Shown here in pieces: positions 1-7,699 of a DNA stretch of 64,000 nucleotides. Under the pieces are notes generated by a model. The model ran no database searches and was not told where the DNA came from. It saw only the letters and a program-made list of their open reading frames with translations. The number at the start of each line of letters is the position of its first letter. Positions within the stretch are counted from its first letter, which is position 1. The DNA is taken from NCBI RefSeq assembly GCF_900156165.1, contig NZ_FTMY01000003.1, positions 1-64,000 on the forward strand. Direction: 5' to 3'. Source of the DNA: Pseudacidovorax sp. RU35E (GTDB lineage Bacteria; Pseudomonadota; Gammaproteobacteria; Burkholderiales; Burkholderiaceae_C). Made by a program: the position numbers and the translations under genes.

Positions 1-209
1 TTGGTCTTGTAGAAGCCGTTGTTGCCGATGGCATCCTGGTCCTGGCCACGGAACTTGTAGTTGGTGGTCAGCGAGATGTTGGCCGTGACGGGCGACGGTT
101 CAGGAGCCGCGGGTGCTGCGGGCGCCGTCTGTGCGGAGGCCGCGCCAGCGGCAGCTGCCAGGCTCAGGGCAATCGTTGCCGCCTTGATCGTGGCCGGACG
201 GATCTTCAT
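1..209 (-). CDS. TorF-family putative porin, N-terminal part (runs off the left edge)
   Basis: Only the first 69 codons lie in the window. The ATG is at 209-207, after a GAGGAG ribosome site. The product starts with a basic n-region (MKIRPATIK), then an Ala/Leu-rich hydrophobic stretch and an ASA-Q signal-peptidase site near residue 26, so it is exported. After an Ala/Pro linker the mature part begins with VTANISLTTNYKFRGQDQD. This opening strand followed by a YKFRG-like motif is what I recall for TorF-type conserved outer-membrane beta-barrel proteins. In related bacteria this gene often precedes glnK-amtB, but that cannot be checked here because the rest is outside the window. The family call rests on the N-terminus only. 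Confidence 0.6.
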   Translation of the reverse strand, partial: MKIRPATIKAATIALSLAAAAGAASAQTAPAAPAAPEPSPVTANISLTTNYKFRGQDQDAIGNNGFYKT

Positions 210-409
210 CGGGTAACTCCTCGCAAGTGGTGTTCGTTGGAGTTCCCTTCAAAGCAGGGAGCGTGCCAAAAGACAGCCGCGTCCTACGCGCGTGAACTGC
301 TGCACACCGGGACCGGAAAAAAACGGGGCAGCCGCTGCGCAGCGCCCGGCTCTTGTTCAATGCATGAAACACGACCGGTGCTTTGCACCAAATCAGGGAT
401 TTGAGAACA
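210..409. promoter_or_regulatory. Divergent intergenic region between the porin gene and yifB
   Basis: This 200-bp stretch must hold the promoters of both divergent genes. A small hairpin GGTGC-TTT-GCACC lies at 377-389. I see no convincing sigma-70 or sigma-54 promoter and no other gene here. Confidence 0.4.
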
Positions 410-1948
410 ATGAGCCTTTCTTTGGTGCAGACGCGCGCGCTGGTGGCGCTTGAATCGGCGCCAGTCACCGTTGAGGTGCATCTGGCCAACGGTTTGCCCA
501 GCTTCACCCTGGTCGGACTGGCCGATGTGGAGGTCAAGGAGGCACGCGAACGGGTGCGCTCCGCGATCCAGAACTCCGGTCTGGCCTTCCCGCACGACCG
601 CCGCATCACGGTGAATCTGGCGCCGGCGGACCTGCCCAAGGATTCCGGCCGCTTCGATCTGCCGATCGCCCTGGGCATCCTGGCGGCGAGCGGCCAGATC
701 GATGCCACGCGGCTGGTCGGCCATGAATTCGCGGGCGAGTTGTCTCTTTCAGGCGACCTGCGCCCCGTGCGTGGCGCCTTGGCCACGGCCCTGGCCGCCG
801 GCGGCCCGGAACTGCGCCCCGTCTTGGTGCTGCCGCTGGCCAGCGCGCGAGAAGCCGCACTGGTGCCCGGCGCCACCGTCTACGGCGCCGCGCATCTGCT
901 GGACGTGGTGCGACCCTTCCTCCCGCCCGACACGCTCGCCCAGGTGGAGGACGGCCCCGGCTGGGTGCGCATCGCGCCGCCCGACCGGGCAGCGGCGACG
1001 GCCGACAGTCCCGACCTGGCGGACGTGAAAGGCCAGGCGGCCGCCCGGCGGGCCCTGGAGATCGCCGCCGCGGGCGGCCACAGCCTGTTGATGGTCGGTC
1101 CGCCCGGCGCCGGCAAGTCGATGCTGGCGCAGCGGCTGGCCGGCCTGCTGCCGCCGATGGACGTGCAGGAGGCGCTGGAGAGCGCCGCCATCGCCAGCCT
1201 GTCGGGCCGCTTCGACCCGCAGCGTTTCATGCAGCGGGTGGTGGCCAGTCCGCACCACACGGCCAGCGCCGTCGCGTTGGTCGGCGGGGGCTCGCCGCCC
1301 CGGCCGGGCGAGATCTCGCTGGCCCACCATGGCGTGCTCTTCCTCGACGAACTGCCCGAATTCCCGCGCGCGGCCCTGGAAGCGCTGCGCGAGCCGCTGG
1401 AGACCGGCACCATCTCCATCGTGCGCGCCGCGCGGCGGGCCCAGTTCCCGGCGCGCTTCCAGCTGGTGGCGGCGATGAACCCCTGCCCCTGCGGCCACCT
1501 GGGCTCGCGCCTGCACGCCTGTCGCTGCTCGCCCGACCAGGTGGCGCGCTACCAGGCGCGCATCAGCGGCCCGCTGCTGGACCGCATCGACCTGCATGTG
1601 GATGTGCAGGCCATCGACCCGCGGGAGTTGCTCGGCGCGCCGGCGGGCGAGTCGAGCGCCGCGGTGCGCGAACGCGTAGCCGGAGCACGGGCCGCAGCGA
1701 TGGCGCGCCAGGGCAGCGCGAACCAGTCCCTGTCCGGCCAGGCGCTGGACAGCCACGCCCGGGCCGATGCTGCCGCCCTCGCCTTCCTGCAGAAGGCTGC
1801 GACGCGCCTGGGCTGGAGCGCCCGCGCCACGCACCGCGCCCTGCGGGTGGCCCGCACCATCGCCGACCTGGCGGCCGCCGAGGCCGTGTCGGCCCCGCAC
1901 GTGGCAGAGGCGATGCAGTACCGCCGCGTGCTCAGCGCCACACCCTGA
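410..1948 (+). CDS. yifB: YifB-family Mg-chelatase-like AAA ATPase (ComM-like)
   Basis: The 512-residue protein belongs to the YifB/ComM family, a hexameric AAA+ helicase-like ATPase that supports integration of incoming DNA during natural transformation. The N-terminal ChlI-like domain (about residues 15-140) has the typical LPSFTLVGLADVEVKEARER stretch. Walker A (GPPGAGKS) is near residue 230 and Walker B (GVLFLDELPEF) near 307. A cysteine-rich CPCGHLG...CRCS segment near 360 precedes the Mg-chelatase C-terminal domain. I chose the ATG at 410 (MSLSLVQTRA) because family members start MSL; an in-frame ATG at 383 would add nine unusual residues. The gene stands alone and ends 20 bp from the convergent AraC gene. 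Confidence 0.95.
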   Translation: MSLSLVQTRALVALESAPVTVEVHLANGLPSFTLVGLADVEVKEARERVRSAIQNSGLAFPHDRRITVNLAPADLPKDSGRFDLPIALGILAASGQIDATRLVGHEFAGELSLSGDLRPVRGALATALAAGGPELRPVLVLPLASAREAALVPGATVYGAAHLLDVVRPFLPPDTLAQVEDGPGWVRIAPPDRAAATADSPDLADVKGQAAARRALEIAAAGGHSLLMVGPPGAGKSMLAQRLAGLLPPMDVQEALESAAIASLSGRFDPQRFMQRVVASPHHTASAVALVGGGSPPRPGEISLAHHGVLFLDELPEFPRAALEALREPLETGTISIVRAARRAQFPARFQLVAAMNPCPCGHLGSRLHACRCSPDQVARYQARISGPLLDRIDLHVDVQAIDPRELLGAPAGESSAAVRERVAGARAAAMARQGSANQSLSGQALDSHARADAAALAFLQKAATRLGWSARATHRALRVARTIADLAAAEAVSAPHVAEAMQYRRVLSATP

Positions 1949-1968
1949 GCGCGGCTGGCCGCGCACGC

Positions 1969-2925
1969 TCAGCCACGCTGCTGCGCACGGCGGAACTCGC
2001 TGGGACTCATCCCGGTGTGCTCGCGGAACAGACGCGAGAAATGCGACGGATTGCCGAAGCCCCAGGACAGTGCGACATCGGTGATGGAGCGTGACGCCGG
2101 CAACCCGCGGCGCAACTCGTCGATGCAGGCCTGCAGCCGCTGCTGCTGGATGTAGCTGGCCAGCGTGAGATCGTCCTGCGCGAAAGCGCCGTGCAGCAGA
2201 CGCTTGCTGCAGTTCAGCGCCCGCGCGATGTGCTCGATGGACAGCTGCGGATCGCGCAGGTGGCGCGCCACATGGTCGCGGATGCGATCGCGCAGTGCCA
2301 GCTTCTGGGTGACGGCCGTCTCCTGGCCCGACAGCTCCAGAAGCGACAGGCGCACCAGCTGCATGATGAGCTCGCCCGCGCCCCGCGCGGCCGTGTCGCT
2401 CATGGTGGGCAGCTCGCGGTAGGTGGCACGCATGGTGTCCAGCGCCACGCGCGAAATGCCGCTGCCGCCCCCCACGCGGCGGGCCATCAGTGGCGGCAGA
2501 TGAACGCCGCGCTCGGCCATCTGGGCCTTGGGGCACATCACGATGAGGTGCTCGGTGGCCTCGGGGTTGTCGATCTCGTAGCCGGCGGTGGTGTCGTAGA
2601 TGATCCAGCCGCCCTCGCGCGCACTGGCCTCGCGGCCGTCCTGGTGGACCGTGGCGCTGCCTTGCCAGGGCGCGACGATCTTGAGCCAGGCGCCATCGTC
2701 GCGGCGCGCCAGCTGCGGGCTGCGCAGCACGCGGTGGCGGCCACCCTCCAGCCGGGTGAGGATGACGTCGCCGGCGTGCGCGGCGCACAGGCGGCCATCG
2801 AAGCCGGTGTCGCCGTAGAAGTCGGATTCGAGTCCACCGAAGTGGCGCCAGATCCAGTCGCGCCACTGCGGCAGGCGCTCGCGAGGAGCCACGGCATCGG
2901 TGCTCAGCAGCAGGGACGAGGGCAT
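1969..2925 (-). CDS. AraC-family transcriptional regulator with AraC-binding-like N-terminal domain
   Basis: The 318-residue protein has an N-terminal ligand-sensing domain of the AraC_binding_2 type (about residues 15-200; it ends with a YDTTAGYEID / TEHLIVMCPK region) and a C-terminal double helix-turn-helix (about 215-315). The second helix unit reads SITDVALSWGFGNPSHFSRL and is followed by FREHTGMSPSEFR, the AraC signature. Start at ATG 2925 (MPSSLLLST); upstream codons in this frame encode a Cys-rich, non-family stretch. It is transcribed divergently from the ABC transporter operon at 3109, so it is probably the local activator. The layout resembles FeaR-like regulators that control aromatic aldehyde or amine catabolism, but the inducer is unknown. 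Confidence 0.9.
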   Translation of the reverse strand: MPSSLLLSTDAVAPRERLPQWRDWIWRHFGGLESDFYGDTGFDGRLCAAHAGDVILTRLEGGRHRVLRSPQLARRDDGAWLKIVAPWQGSATVHQDGREASAREGGWIIYDTTAGYEIDNPEATEHLIVMCPKAQMAERGVHLPPLMARRVGGGSGISRVALDTMRATYRELPTMSDTAARGAGELIMQLVRLSLLELSGQETAVTQKLALRDRIRDHVARHLRDPQLSIEHIARALNCSKRLLHGAFAQDDLTLASYIQQQRLQACIDELRRGLPASRSITDVALSWGFGNPSHFSRLFREHTGMSPSEFRRAQQRG

Positions 2926-3010
2926 GTCGGGCTCCGGAGTGGGATGGACGCGGATTATGGGCAGCCACCCCACGCACACGACCTGCTCTAGGGGCAAACC
3001 CCAGCGGCCC

Positions 3011-3042
3011 TGCACGCTGGTGCAACAACACCGTGCACGCTG
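3011..3042 (+). promoter_or_regulatory. Candidate AraC-type operator: two direct 9-bp repeats
   Basis: TGCACGCTG occurs at 3011-3019 and again at 3034-3042, a start-to-start spacing of 23 bp. Direct repeats about two helical turns apart are the usual target shape for AraC-family activators. A TACGAT hexamer at 3070-3075 could be the -10 of the ABC operon, which starts at 3109. The rest of 2926-3108 holds no gene. Position and spacing are seen directly; binding is inferred. Confidence 0.45.
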
Positions 3043-3108
3043 CGCACAGCAGCACGGGCGGGCCGTTCCTACGATGCGCCGCACCGAAGCAAGAACAGGA
3101 GACACACC

Positions 3109-4314
3109 ATGGCAGAACTCTCGGCGGCCAGCCGCCGTCAATGGCTCCAGGGCGCCGCCGCCCTGGGCGCCGCCGCCGTCGCCCCCGGCCTGCGTGCCCA
3201 GTCCGGCCCCGTGCGCATCGGCTATGCGATGTCACGCACCGGGCCCTGGACGCCGGGCGCGCAGGTGAGCCAGGAGCCCAACTACCTGCTGTGGGCCGAG
3301 CAGGTCAATGCCGCGGGCGGGCTGGACGTCAAGGGCGTCAAGCGACCGGTGGAGCTCATCAGCTCCGACGACCGCAGCGACATCGAGACCTGCGTGCGCT
3401 CCTACCAGAAGCTCATGGGCAGCGACAAGGTCGACCTCATCCTGCCGCCCTGGGGGAGCAATGCCAACTTCGCCATCGCGCCACTGGCGCAGCGCTTCGG
3501 CTACCCGATGCTGGCGCCCACCGCCCTGTCGCGCAAGCTGATCGACATGAACCTGTCGTATTTCTTCTCGCTGCTGCAGCAGCCCGACCGCATGATGGGC
3601 GCGCTGGTCGACATGCTGGCCGCCAGCGGCGCGAAGACCGTGGCCATCGTCTACATGGACGACCTGTTCGGGCTGGAGAACTTTGCCGCGCTGAACAACG
3701 CGCTCAAGAAGACCTCGATCCAGGTGGTCGAGCGCAAGAGCTACCCCCTGGGCGTCAAGGACCTGTCGCCGGTGCTGCGCGGCATCAAGGAGCTCAACCC
3801 CGATGCCTTCATCGGCATCACCTACCCGCCGGACACGGTCCTCGCGAGCAAGCAGGCCAAGGAGGTGGGCTTCAACCCCAAGTTCTTCTACTGCTCGGTG
3901 GGCACCGCCTTCCAGCTCTACCGCAACGTGATCACCGCGCCAGGCGCCGAGGGCGTGCTGGGCATGGGCTCCTGGAACGCCAAGACCAGCCCCGAGGCCA
4001 AGGCCTACTTCGACGCCCACACGCGCCGCTTCGAGGGCAAGGAGCCCGACCGCTGGGCCAGCGGCCATTGCTGGGCGGGCCTGCAGATCCTGCAGTCCGC
4101 GGTGGGCAAGGTGGGACTGGACCGCAAGGCGCTGCGCGACTGGATCGCCGGCACTACCCACAAGACGATCATCGGCGACATCCGTTTCACCGGCAGCGAG
4201 AACACCGCCACGCCCGGCACCGTGGGCCAGTGGCAGAACGGCGAGTTCGAGGTGGTGTGGCCGCAGTCGGTGGCCACGGCGCGGCTGAACGCGGCCAAGC
4301 CAGCCTGGAAGTGA
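3109..4314 (+). CDS. LIV-type ABC transporter periplasmic substrate-binding protein (Tat-type signal)
   Basis: The 401-residue protein is of the type I periplasmic binding fold (Peripla_BP_6, LivJ-like). It opens with SAASRRQWLQGAAALGAAAV, a twin-arginine signal (SRRQWL), and an Ala-rich stretch ending at LRAQ, so the mature protein starts near residue 31 (SGPVRIGYAMSRTGP). The mature part has the family's alternating pattern of a ligand-pocket loop (LAPTALSRKLIDMN), a hinge, and VAIVYMDDLFG. The AGGAG ribosome site at 3097 supports the ATG at 3109. It heads an operon with its own permeases and ATPases. The ligand is not readable from sequence; with a vanillin-type aldehyde dehydrogenase at the operon end, a small aromatic or amine compound is plausible. 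Confidence 0.9.
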   Translation: MAELSAASRRQWLQGAAALGAAAVAPGLRAQSGPVRIGYAMSRTGPWTPGAQVSQEPNYLLWAEQVNAAGGLDVKGVKRPVELISSDDRSDIETCVRSYQKLMGSDKVDLILPPWGSNANFAIAPLAQRFGYPMLAPTALSRKLIDMNLSYFFSLLQQPDRMMGALVDMLAASGAKTVAIVYMDDLFGLENFAALNNALKKTSIQVVERKSYPLGVKDLSPVLRGIKELNPDAFIGITYPPDTVLASKQAKEVGFNPKFFYCSVGTAFQLYRNVITAPGAEGVLGMGSWNAKTSPEAKAYFDAHTRRFEGKEPDRWASGHCWAGLQILQSAVGKVGLDRKALRDWIAGTTHKTIIGDIRFTGSENTATPGTVGQWQNGEFEVVWPQSVATARLNAAKPAWK

Positions 4315-4324
4315 GGCCGCGCGC

Positions 4325-5203
4325 ATGTCGTTGACGGGCTGGTTCGAGCTGCTGGCCAGCGGGCTGATCACCGGCGGCATCTATGCGCTGGTGGGCCTGG
4401 GGCTGAACCTGCAGTACGGGCTCATGCGCATCCTGAACATCGCCCATGGCGAGTTCCTGATGCTGGGGGCCTATGCCACATGGATGGGCCACACGCTGCT
4501 GGGCTGGTCGCCGCTGGCGATGCTGCCGCTGGCCTTTGCGGGCCTGATGCTGCTGGGTCTGCTGATCCACCGGCTCACCTTCCGCCGCCTCGCGGCCGAG
4601 GCGCCGAATGTCGAGGTGTTCGAGGCGCGCGGCCTGATGGTGGCCTTCGGTCTGATGTTCCTCGTCCAGAACTTCGCCAGCTGGGCCTGGGGCGGCGATC
4701 TGCGCGGCTACGACTACCTCACCACCCCGGTGGCGATCGGCGGTGCGCAGTTCGCGGCCAACAAGCTCCTGGTGTTCGGGCTGGCGCTGCTGTTCGCGCT
4801 GGCGCTGATGGCGGTGCTGCACTTCACGCTGCTGGGCAAGGGCGTGCGGGCGCTGATGCAGTCGCCCACCGGCGCCCAGCTGGTGGGCATCGACACGCGC
4901 CGGCTGCATCCGCTGATGTTCGGCGTGGGCCTGGGCCTGTCGGGCGTGGCGGGCTGCCTGCTGTCGATGGCCTACACGCTCACGCCGGCCATGGGCGAGC
5001 CCTACACCGTCACGGCCCTGATCGTGATCACGCTGGGGGGCTTCGGCAGCATGGGCGGAACGCTGCTCGGCGGGCTGCTGCTGGGCCTGATCGAGGCCCT
5101 GGGCATGCATTTCACCAATCCCTCGCTCAAGTCACTGCTGTCGTATGGCGTGTTCATCGCCGTGCTGCTGTGGCGACCCAACGGACTCTTCGCACGCCGA
5201 TGA
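4325..5203 (+). CDS. LIV-type ABC transporter permease (LivH-like)
   Basis: This 292-residue integral membrane protein is of the branched-chain amino-acid transporter permease family. It begins with LASGLITGGIYALVGLGLNL, the hallmark first helix of LivH, followed by a conserved LNIAHGEFLMLGAYA loop. About eight hydrophobic helices run to the C-terminus (YGVFIAVLLWRPNGLFARR), and the late GGFGSMGGTLLGG segment is the permease's ATPase-contact region. It starts 10 bp after the binding-protein gene. Its stop overlaps the next start as ATGA (5200-5203), showing translational coupling. Confidence 0.93.
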   Translation: MSLTGWFELLASGLITGGIYALVGLGLNLQYGLMRILNIAHGEFLMLGAYATWMGHTLLGWSPLAMLPLAFAGLMLLGLLIHRLTFRRLAAEAPNVEVFEARGLMVAFGLMFLVQNFASWAWGGDLRGYDYLTTPVAIGGAQFAANKLLVFGLALLFALALMAVLHFTLLGKGVRALMQSPTGAQLVGIDTRRLHPLMFGVGLGLSGVAGCLLSMAYTLTPAMGEPYTVTALIVITLGGFGSMGGTLLGGLLLGLIEALGMHFTNPSLKSLLSYGVFIAVLLWRPNGLFARR

Positions 5204-6126
5204 CACGTCAATGGACAACCCTGGGCCTGCTGGCCCTGGCCGCCGCGCTGCTGCCGGCCGTGGCGAGCGAATTCGCCCTCTCCCTGGCCATGGCCTGTGC
5301 CATGTACGTGGCGCTGGCCAGCAGCTGGAGCCTGTTCTGCGGCAGCACGCGCTACCTGTCGCTGGCCACCTCCGCCTTCTTCGGTATCGGCGCCTATGCC
5401 AGTGCCGTGCTGCTGGACAGCCTGCCCTGGCCGCTGGTGATCGGCGTGGGTGCGGCGCTGGCGGCGGCGGTGGCGTTGGTCATCGGCGCGGCGGTGCTGC
5501 ACCTGCGCGGCACCTACTTCGCGGTGCTGACCTTCGGCATGACCGAGCTGATCCGCCATGCCGTCACCTACTTCGAGAAGCAGGTCACCGGCACGGTGGG
5601 CCGTGTGCTCACGGTGGTGCCGGAAGAGCGCACCGTCTACTACACGGTGCTGAGCCTGGCCGTCGCGGCCGTGGCCAGCGCGATCGTGGTGCGACGCAGC
5701 CGCTTCGGCCTGGCGCTGTCGGGCATCGGCGCCGACGAGCAGCGCGCCCAGACCCTGGGCGTGAACACGCGTGTGACCAAGACGCTGGGCTTCGCCCTGA
5801 CGGCCGCCTTCGCCGGCGCCGTGGGTGCGGCCATGGCCGTGCGCTGGACCTACATCGACCCCGTCACGGTCTTCAATCCCTTCATCGGCTTTCAGACCGT
5901 GCTGATCGCGCTGATCGGCGGCGCCGCCACGCTGTGGGGCCCGGTGGCCGCGGCGGTGGTGTTCAGCGTGCTGGCCGAGACGCTGCGGCTGCAGCTGCCG
6001 CAGGCCTACATGATGGCGCTGGGGCTGCTGCTGATCCTGTCCGTGATGCTGGTGCCCGACGGCGTGGGCAGTGTCGGCCGCGCAGAGCTGCGCCGCTGGT
6101 TCCGGCGGGAGGCCGACCATGGCTGA
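5200..6126 (+). CDS. LIV-type ABC transporter permease (LivM-like)
   Basis: The 308-residue protein is the second permease of the transporter, LivM-like. Its start at 5200 overlaps the LivH-like stop (ATGA). The sequence is nearly all hydrophobic helices and carries the family's LATSAFFGIGAYASAVLL near residue 55 and VVPEERTVYYTVLSLA in the middle. It also has the LGVNTRVTKTLGFALTAAFA loop that contacts the ATPase, and a final GGAATLWGPVAAAVVF segment. It pairs with LivH-like to form the membrane channel. The next gene starts inside its end (6119). Confidence 0.92.
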   Translation: MTRQWTTLGLLALAAALLPAVASEFALSLAMACAMYVALASSWSLFCGSTRYLSLATSAFFGIGAYASAVLLDSLPWPLVIGVGAALAAAVALVIGAAVLHLRGTYFAVLTFGMTELIRHAVTYFEKQVTGTVGRVLTVVPEERTVYYTVLSLAVAAVASAIVVRRSRFGLALSGIGADEQRAQTLGVNTRVTKTLGFALTAAFAGAVGAAMAVRWTYIDPVTVFNPFIGFQTVLIALIGGAATLWGPVAAAVVFSVLAETLRLQLPQAYMMALGLLLILSVMLVPDGVGSVGRAELRRWFRREADHG

Positions 6127-6856
6127 GCCGCTGCTGCAGGCCCGCGGCCTGACCGTGCGCTTCGGCGGGCTCACGGCCGTCGATGCCGTCGATGCCGACT
6201 TCATGGCCGGCGAGCTGGTGGGCATCATCGGCCCCAACGGCGCGGGCAAGACCACCTTCTTCAACGCCATCTCGGGCGTGCAGCCCCCCACCTCCGGTTC
6301 GCTGCGCATGGGTGAGCGCGACCTGGCCGGCCAGGGACCGCACCGCTTCGCCGCCGAGGGCGTCGCCCGCACCTTCCAGACGCCGCGCGTCTTCGCCCAG
6401 ATGCCTGTCGCGGCCAACGTGGACTTCGGCCTGCAGTTCGCCGGCCGCCATCGCCCGGCGCCGCCCGCGCTGCGCGATGCGGCGGCCATCCTGCAGCTGA
6501 TCGGCCTGGCCGGCCTGGCCCACCTGCCCGCCGCCGCCATCACACCCGCGCAGCAGCGCCTGCTGGAGATCGGGATGGCGCTGGCCACCCGGCCGCGCCT
6601 GCTGCTGCTGGACGAGGTGGCGGCGGGGCTGACCGAGTCCGAGGTCGAATCCATGGCCCGCCTGATCGGCCGGCTGCGCGGCGAGCTGGGCCTGACCGTG
6701 GTGTGGATCGAGCATGCGGTGACCATCCTGCTGCGCCATGTGGAGCGGGTGCTGGTGCTGCACCAGGGCCGCAAGATCGCCGACGGCACGCCGGCCGAGG
6801 TGGTGCGCGACCCGCAGGTGCTCGAGGCCTACCTGGGCGACGAGGTGATCGCATGA
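6119..6856 (+). CDS. LIV-type ABC transporter ATP-binding protein (LivG-like)
   Basis: The 245-residue ATPase is of the LivG type. Walker A is GPNGAGKTT (near residue 40) and Walker B LLLLDEVAAGL (near 165). The segment between carries GVARTFQTPRVF, typical of LivG. The usual LSGGQ-type signature is replaced by a degenerate ITPAQQRLLEIG, which is odd: the canonical Ser-Gly-Gly is missing. That may weaken this ATPase, with the partner LivF (intact MSGGEQQ) supplying one full composite site. The gene overlaps livM by 8 bp and its stop overlaps the next ATG (ATGA at 6853-6856). Confidence 0.9.
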   Translation: MAEPLLQARGLTVRFGGLTAVDAVDADFMAGELVGIIGPNGAGKTTFFNAISGVQPPTSGSLRMGERDLAGQGPHRFAAEGVARTFQTPRVFAQMPVAANVDFGLQFAGRHRPAPPALRDAAAILQLIGLAGLAHLPAAAITPAQQRLLEIGMALATRPRLLLLDEVAAGLTESEVESMARLIGRLRGELGLTVVWIEHAVTILLRHVERVLVLHQGRKIADGTPAEVVRDPQVLEAYLGDEVIA

Positions 6857-7614
6857 CGGCAAGACCGACCCCTTCGAACGACATCGCCGCCAGCGCACCG
6901 ATGAACGGCGCGCGTCTGCAGGTGCAGGGCCTGGGCGCAGGCTACGGCGGCTTCGCCGTGCTGCGCGGCATCGACCTCTCGGTGACCCCGGGGCTGACCG
7001 TGGTGCTGGGCCCCAACGGTGCCGGCAAGACCACACTGCTCAAGGCATTGGCCGGCCTGATCCCGCGCACGGGCACCGTGATGCTGGACGACACCCTGCT
7101 GCCGGTGCGCCAGCCCGGCGTCGCCGTGCGGCGCGGCATGGCGCTGGTGGCCGAAGGCCGCCAGCTCTTCGCGCAGATGAGCGTGGCCGACAACCTCGAG
7201 CTGGGCGGCTGGCTGGCCACCCGCGCCCAGCGCGCCGAGCGCCTGCGCCAGGCTTTTGCCGACTTCCCGCGGCTGGCCGAACGGGCCCGGCAACTGGCCG
7301 GCACCATGAGCGGCGGCGAGCAGCAGATGGTGGCGGTGGCCCGCGCGCTGATGAGCGCGCCCCGCCTGCTGATGCTGGACGAACCCTCGCTGGGCCTCGC
7401 GCCACGCATGGTGGACGAGCTGCTGGCCATCGCGCGCCGCATCGCCGACGCCGGCACCACCGTGCTGATGGTGGAGCAGAACGTGCGCAAGGCGCTGGCC
7501 GTGGCCGACACGGCGCATGTGCTGGAGCACGGCCGGCTGGTCGCCAGTGGCCCGGCGGCCGAACTCGCCCGCTCGGATGTCTTCCGCCAGGCCTACCTGG
7601 GCACCGCGGCCTGA
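6853..7614 (+). CDS. LIV-type ABC transporter ATP-binding protein (LivF-like)
   Basis: The 253-residue LivF-type ATPase has Walker A GPNGAGKTT near residue 55, the signature MSGGEQQMVAVARALMS, Walker B LLMLDEPSLGLAP and the LivF-typical VLMVEQNVRKALAVAD with its switch region. The start at 6853 overlaps the livG stop. A 17-residue extension rich in Ser/Ala (TARPTPSNDIAASAPMNG) precedes the usual start; an internal ATG in MNGARLQV could be the real start. It completes the transporter begun at 3109. The aldehyde dehydrogenase gene follows after 85 bp. Confidence 0.92.
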   Translation: MTARPTPSNDIAASAPMNGARLQVQGLGAGYGGFAVLRGIDLSVTPGLTVVLGPNGAGKTTLLKALAGLIPRTGTVMLDDTLLPVRQPGVAVRRGMALVAEGRQLFAQMSVADNLELGGWLATRAQRAERLRQAFADFPRLAERARQLAGTMSGGEQQMVAVARALMSAPRLLMLDEPSLGLAPRMVDELLAIARRIADAGTTVLMVEQNVRKALAVADTAHVLEHGRLVASGPAAELARSDVFRQAYLGTAA

Positions 7615-7628
7615 TCCCTCTGCTGCGC

Positions 7629-7652
7629 CGCGATGACGCCCGGTGCATCGCG
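7629..7652 (+). terminator. Hairpin between livF and the aldehyde dehydrogenase gene
   Basis: CGCGATG (7629-7635) pairs perfectly with CATCGCG (7646-7652) across a 10-nt loop, followed by CCTTTCATTC. The T-tract is poor, so it looks like an attenuator or processing hairpin that sets lower or separate expression of the downstream gene rather than a full stop. Confidence 0.4.
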
Positions 7653-7699
7653 CCTTTCATTCATCCAGATCCCAGAAACCTTCCAGGAGATCCTCTTCC

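Noticed and set aside
377-429. NtrC site near yifB (TGCACCA at 384, TGGTGC at 423)
   Set aside because: The half-sites are too far apart for the usual NtrC site, and one lies in the coding region.
749-3235. An 828-codon minus-strand open frame across yifB and the AraC gene
   Set aside because: It has Arg/Ala/Gly/His-rich composition with no family motif and lies antisense to yifB and out of frame with the AraC gene. It is a by-product of high GC.
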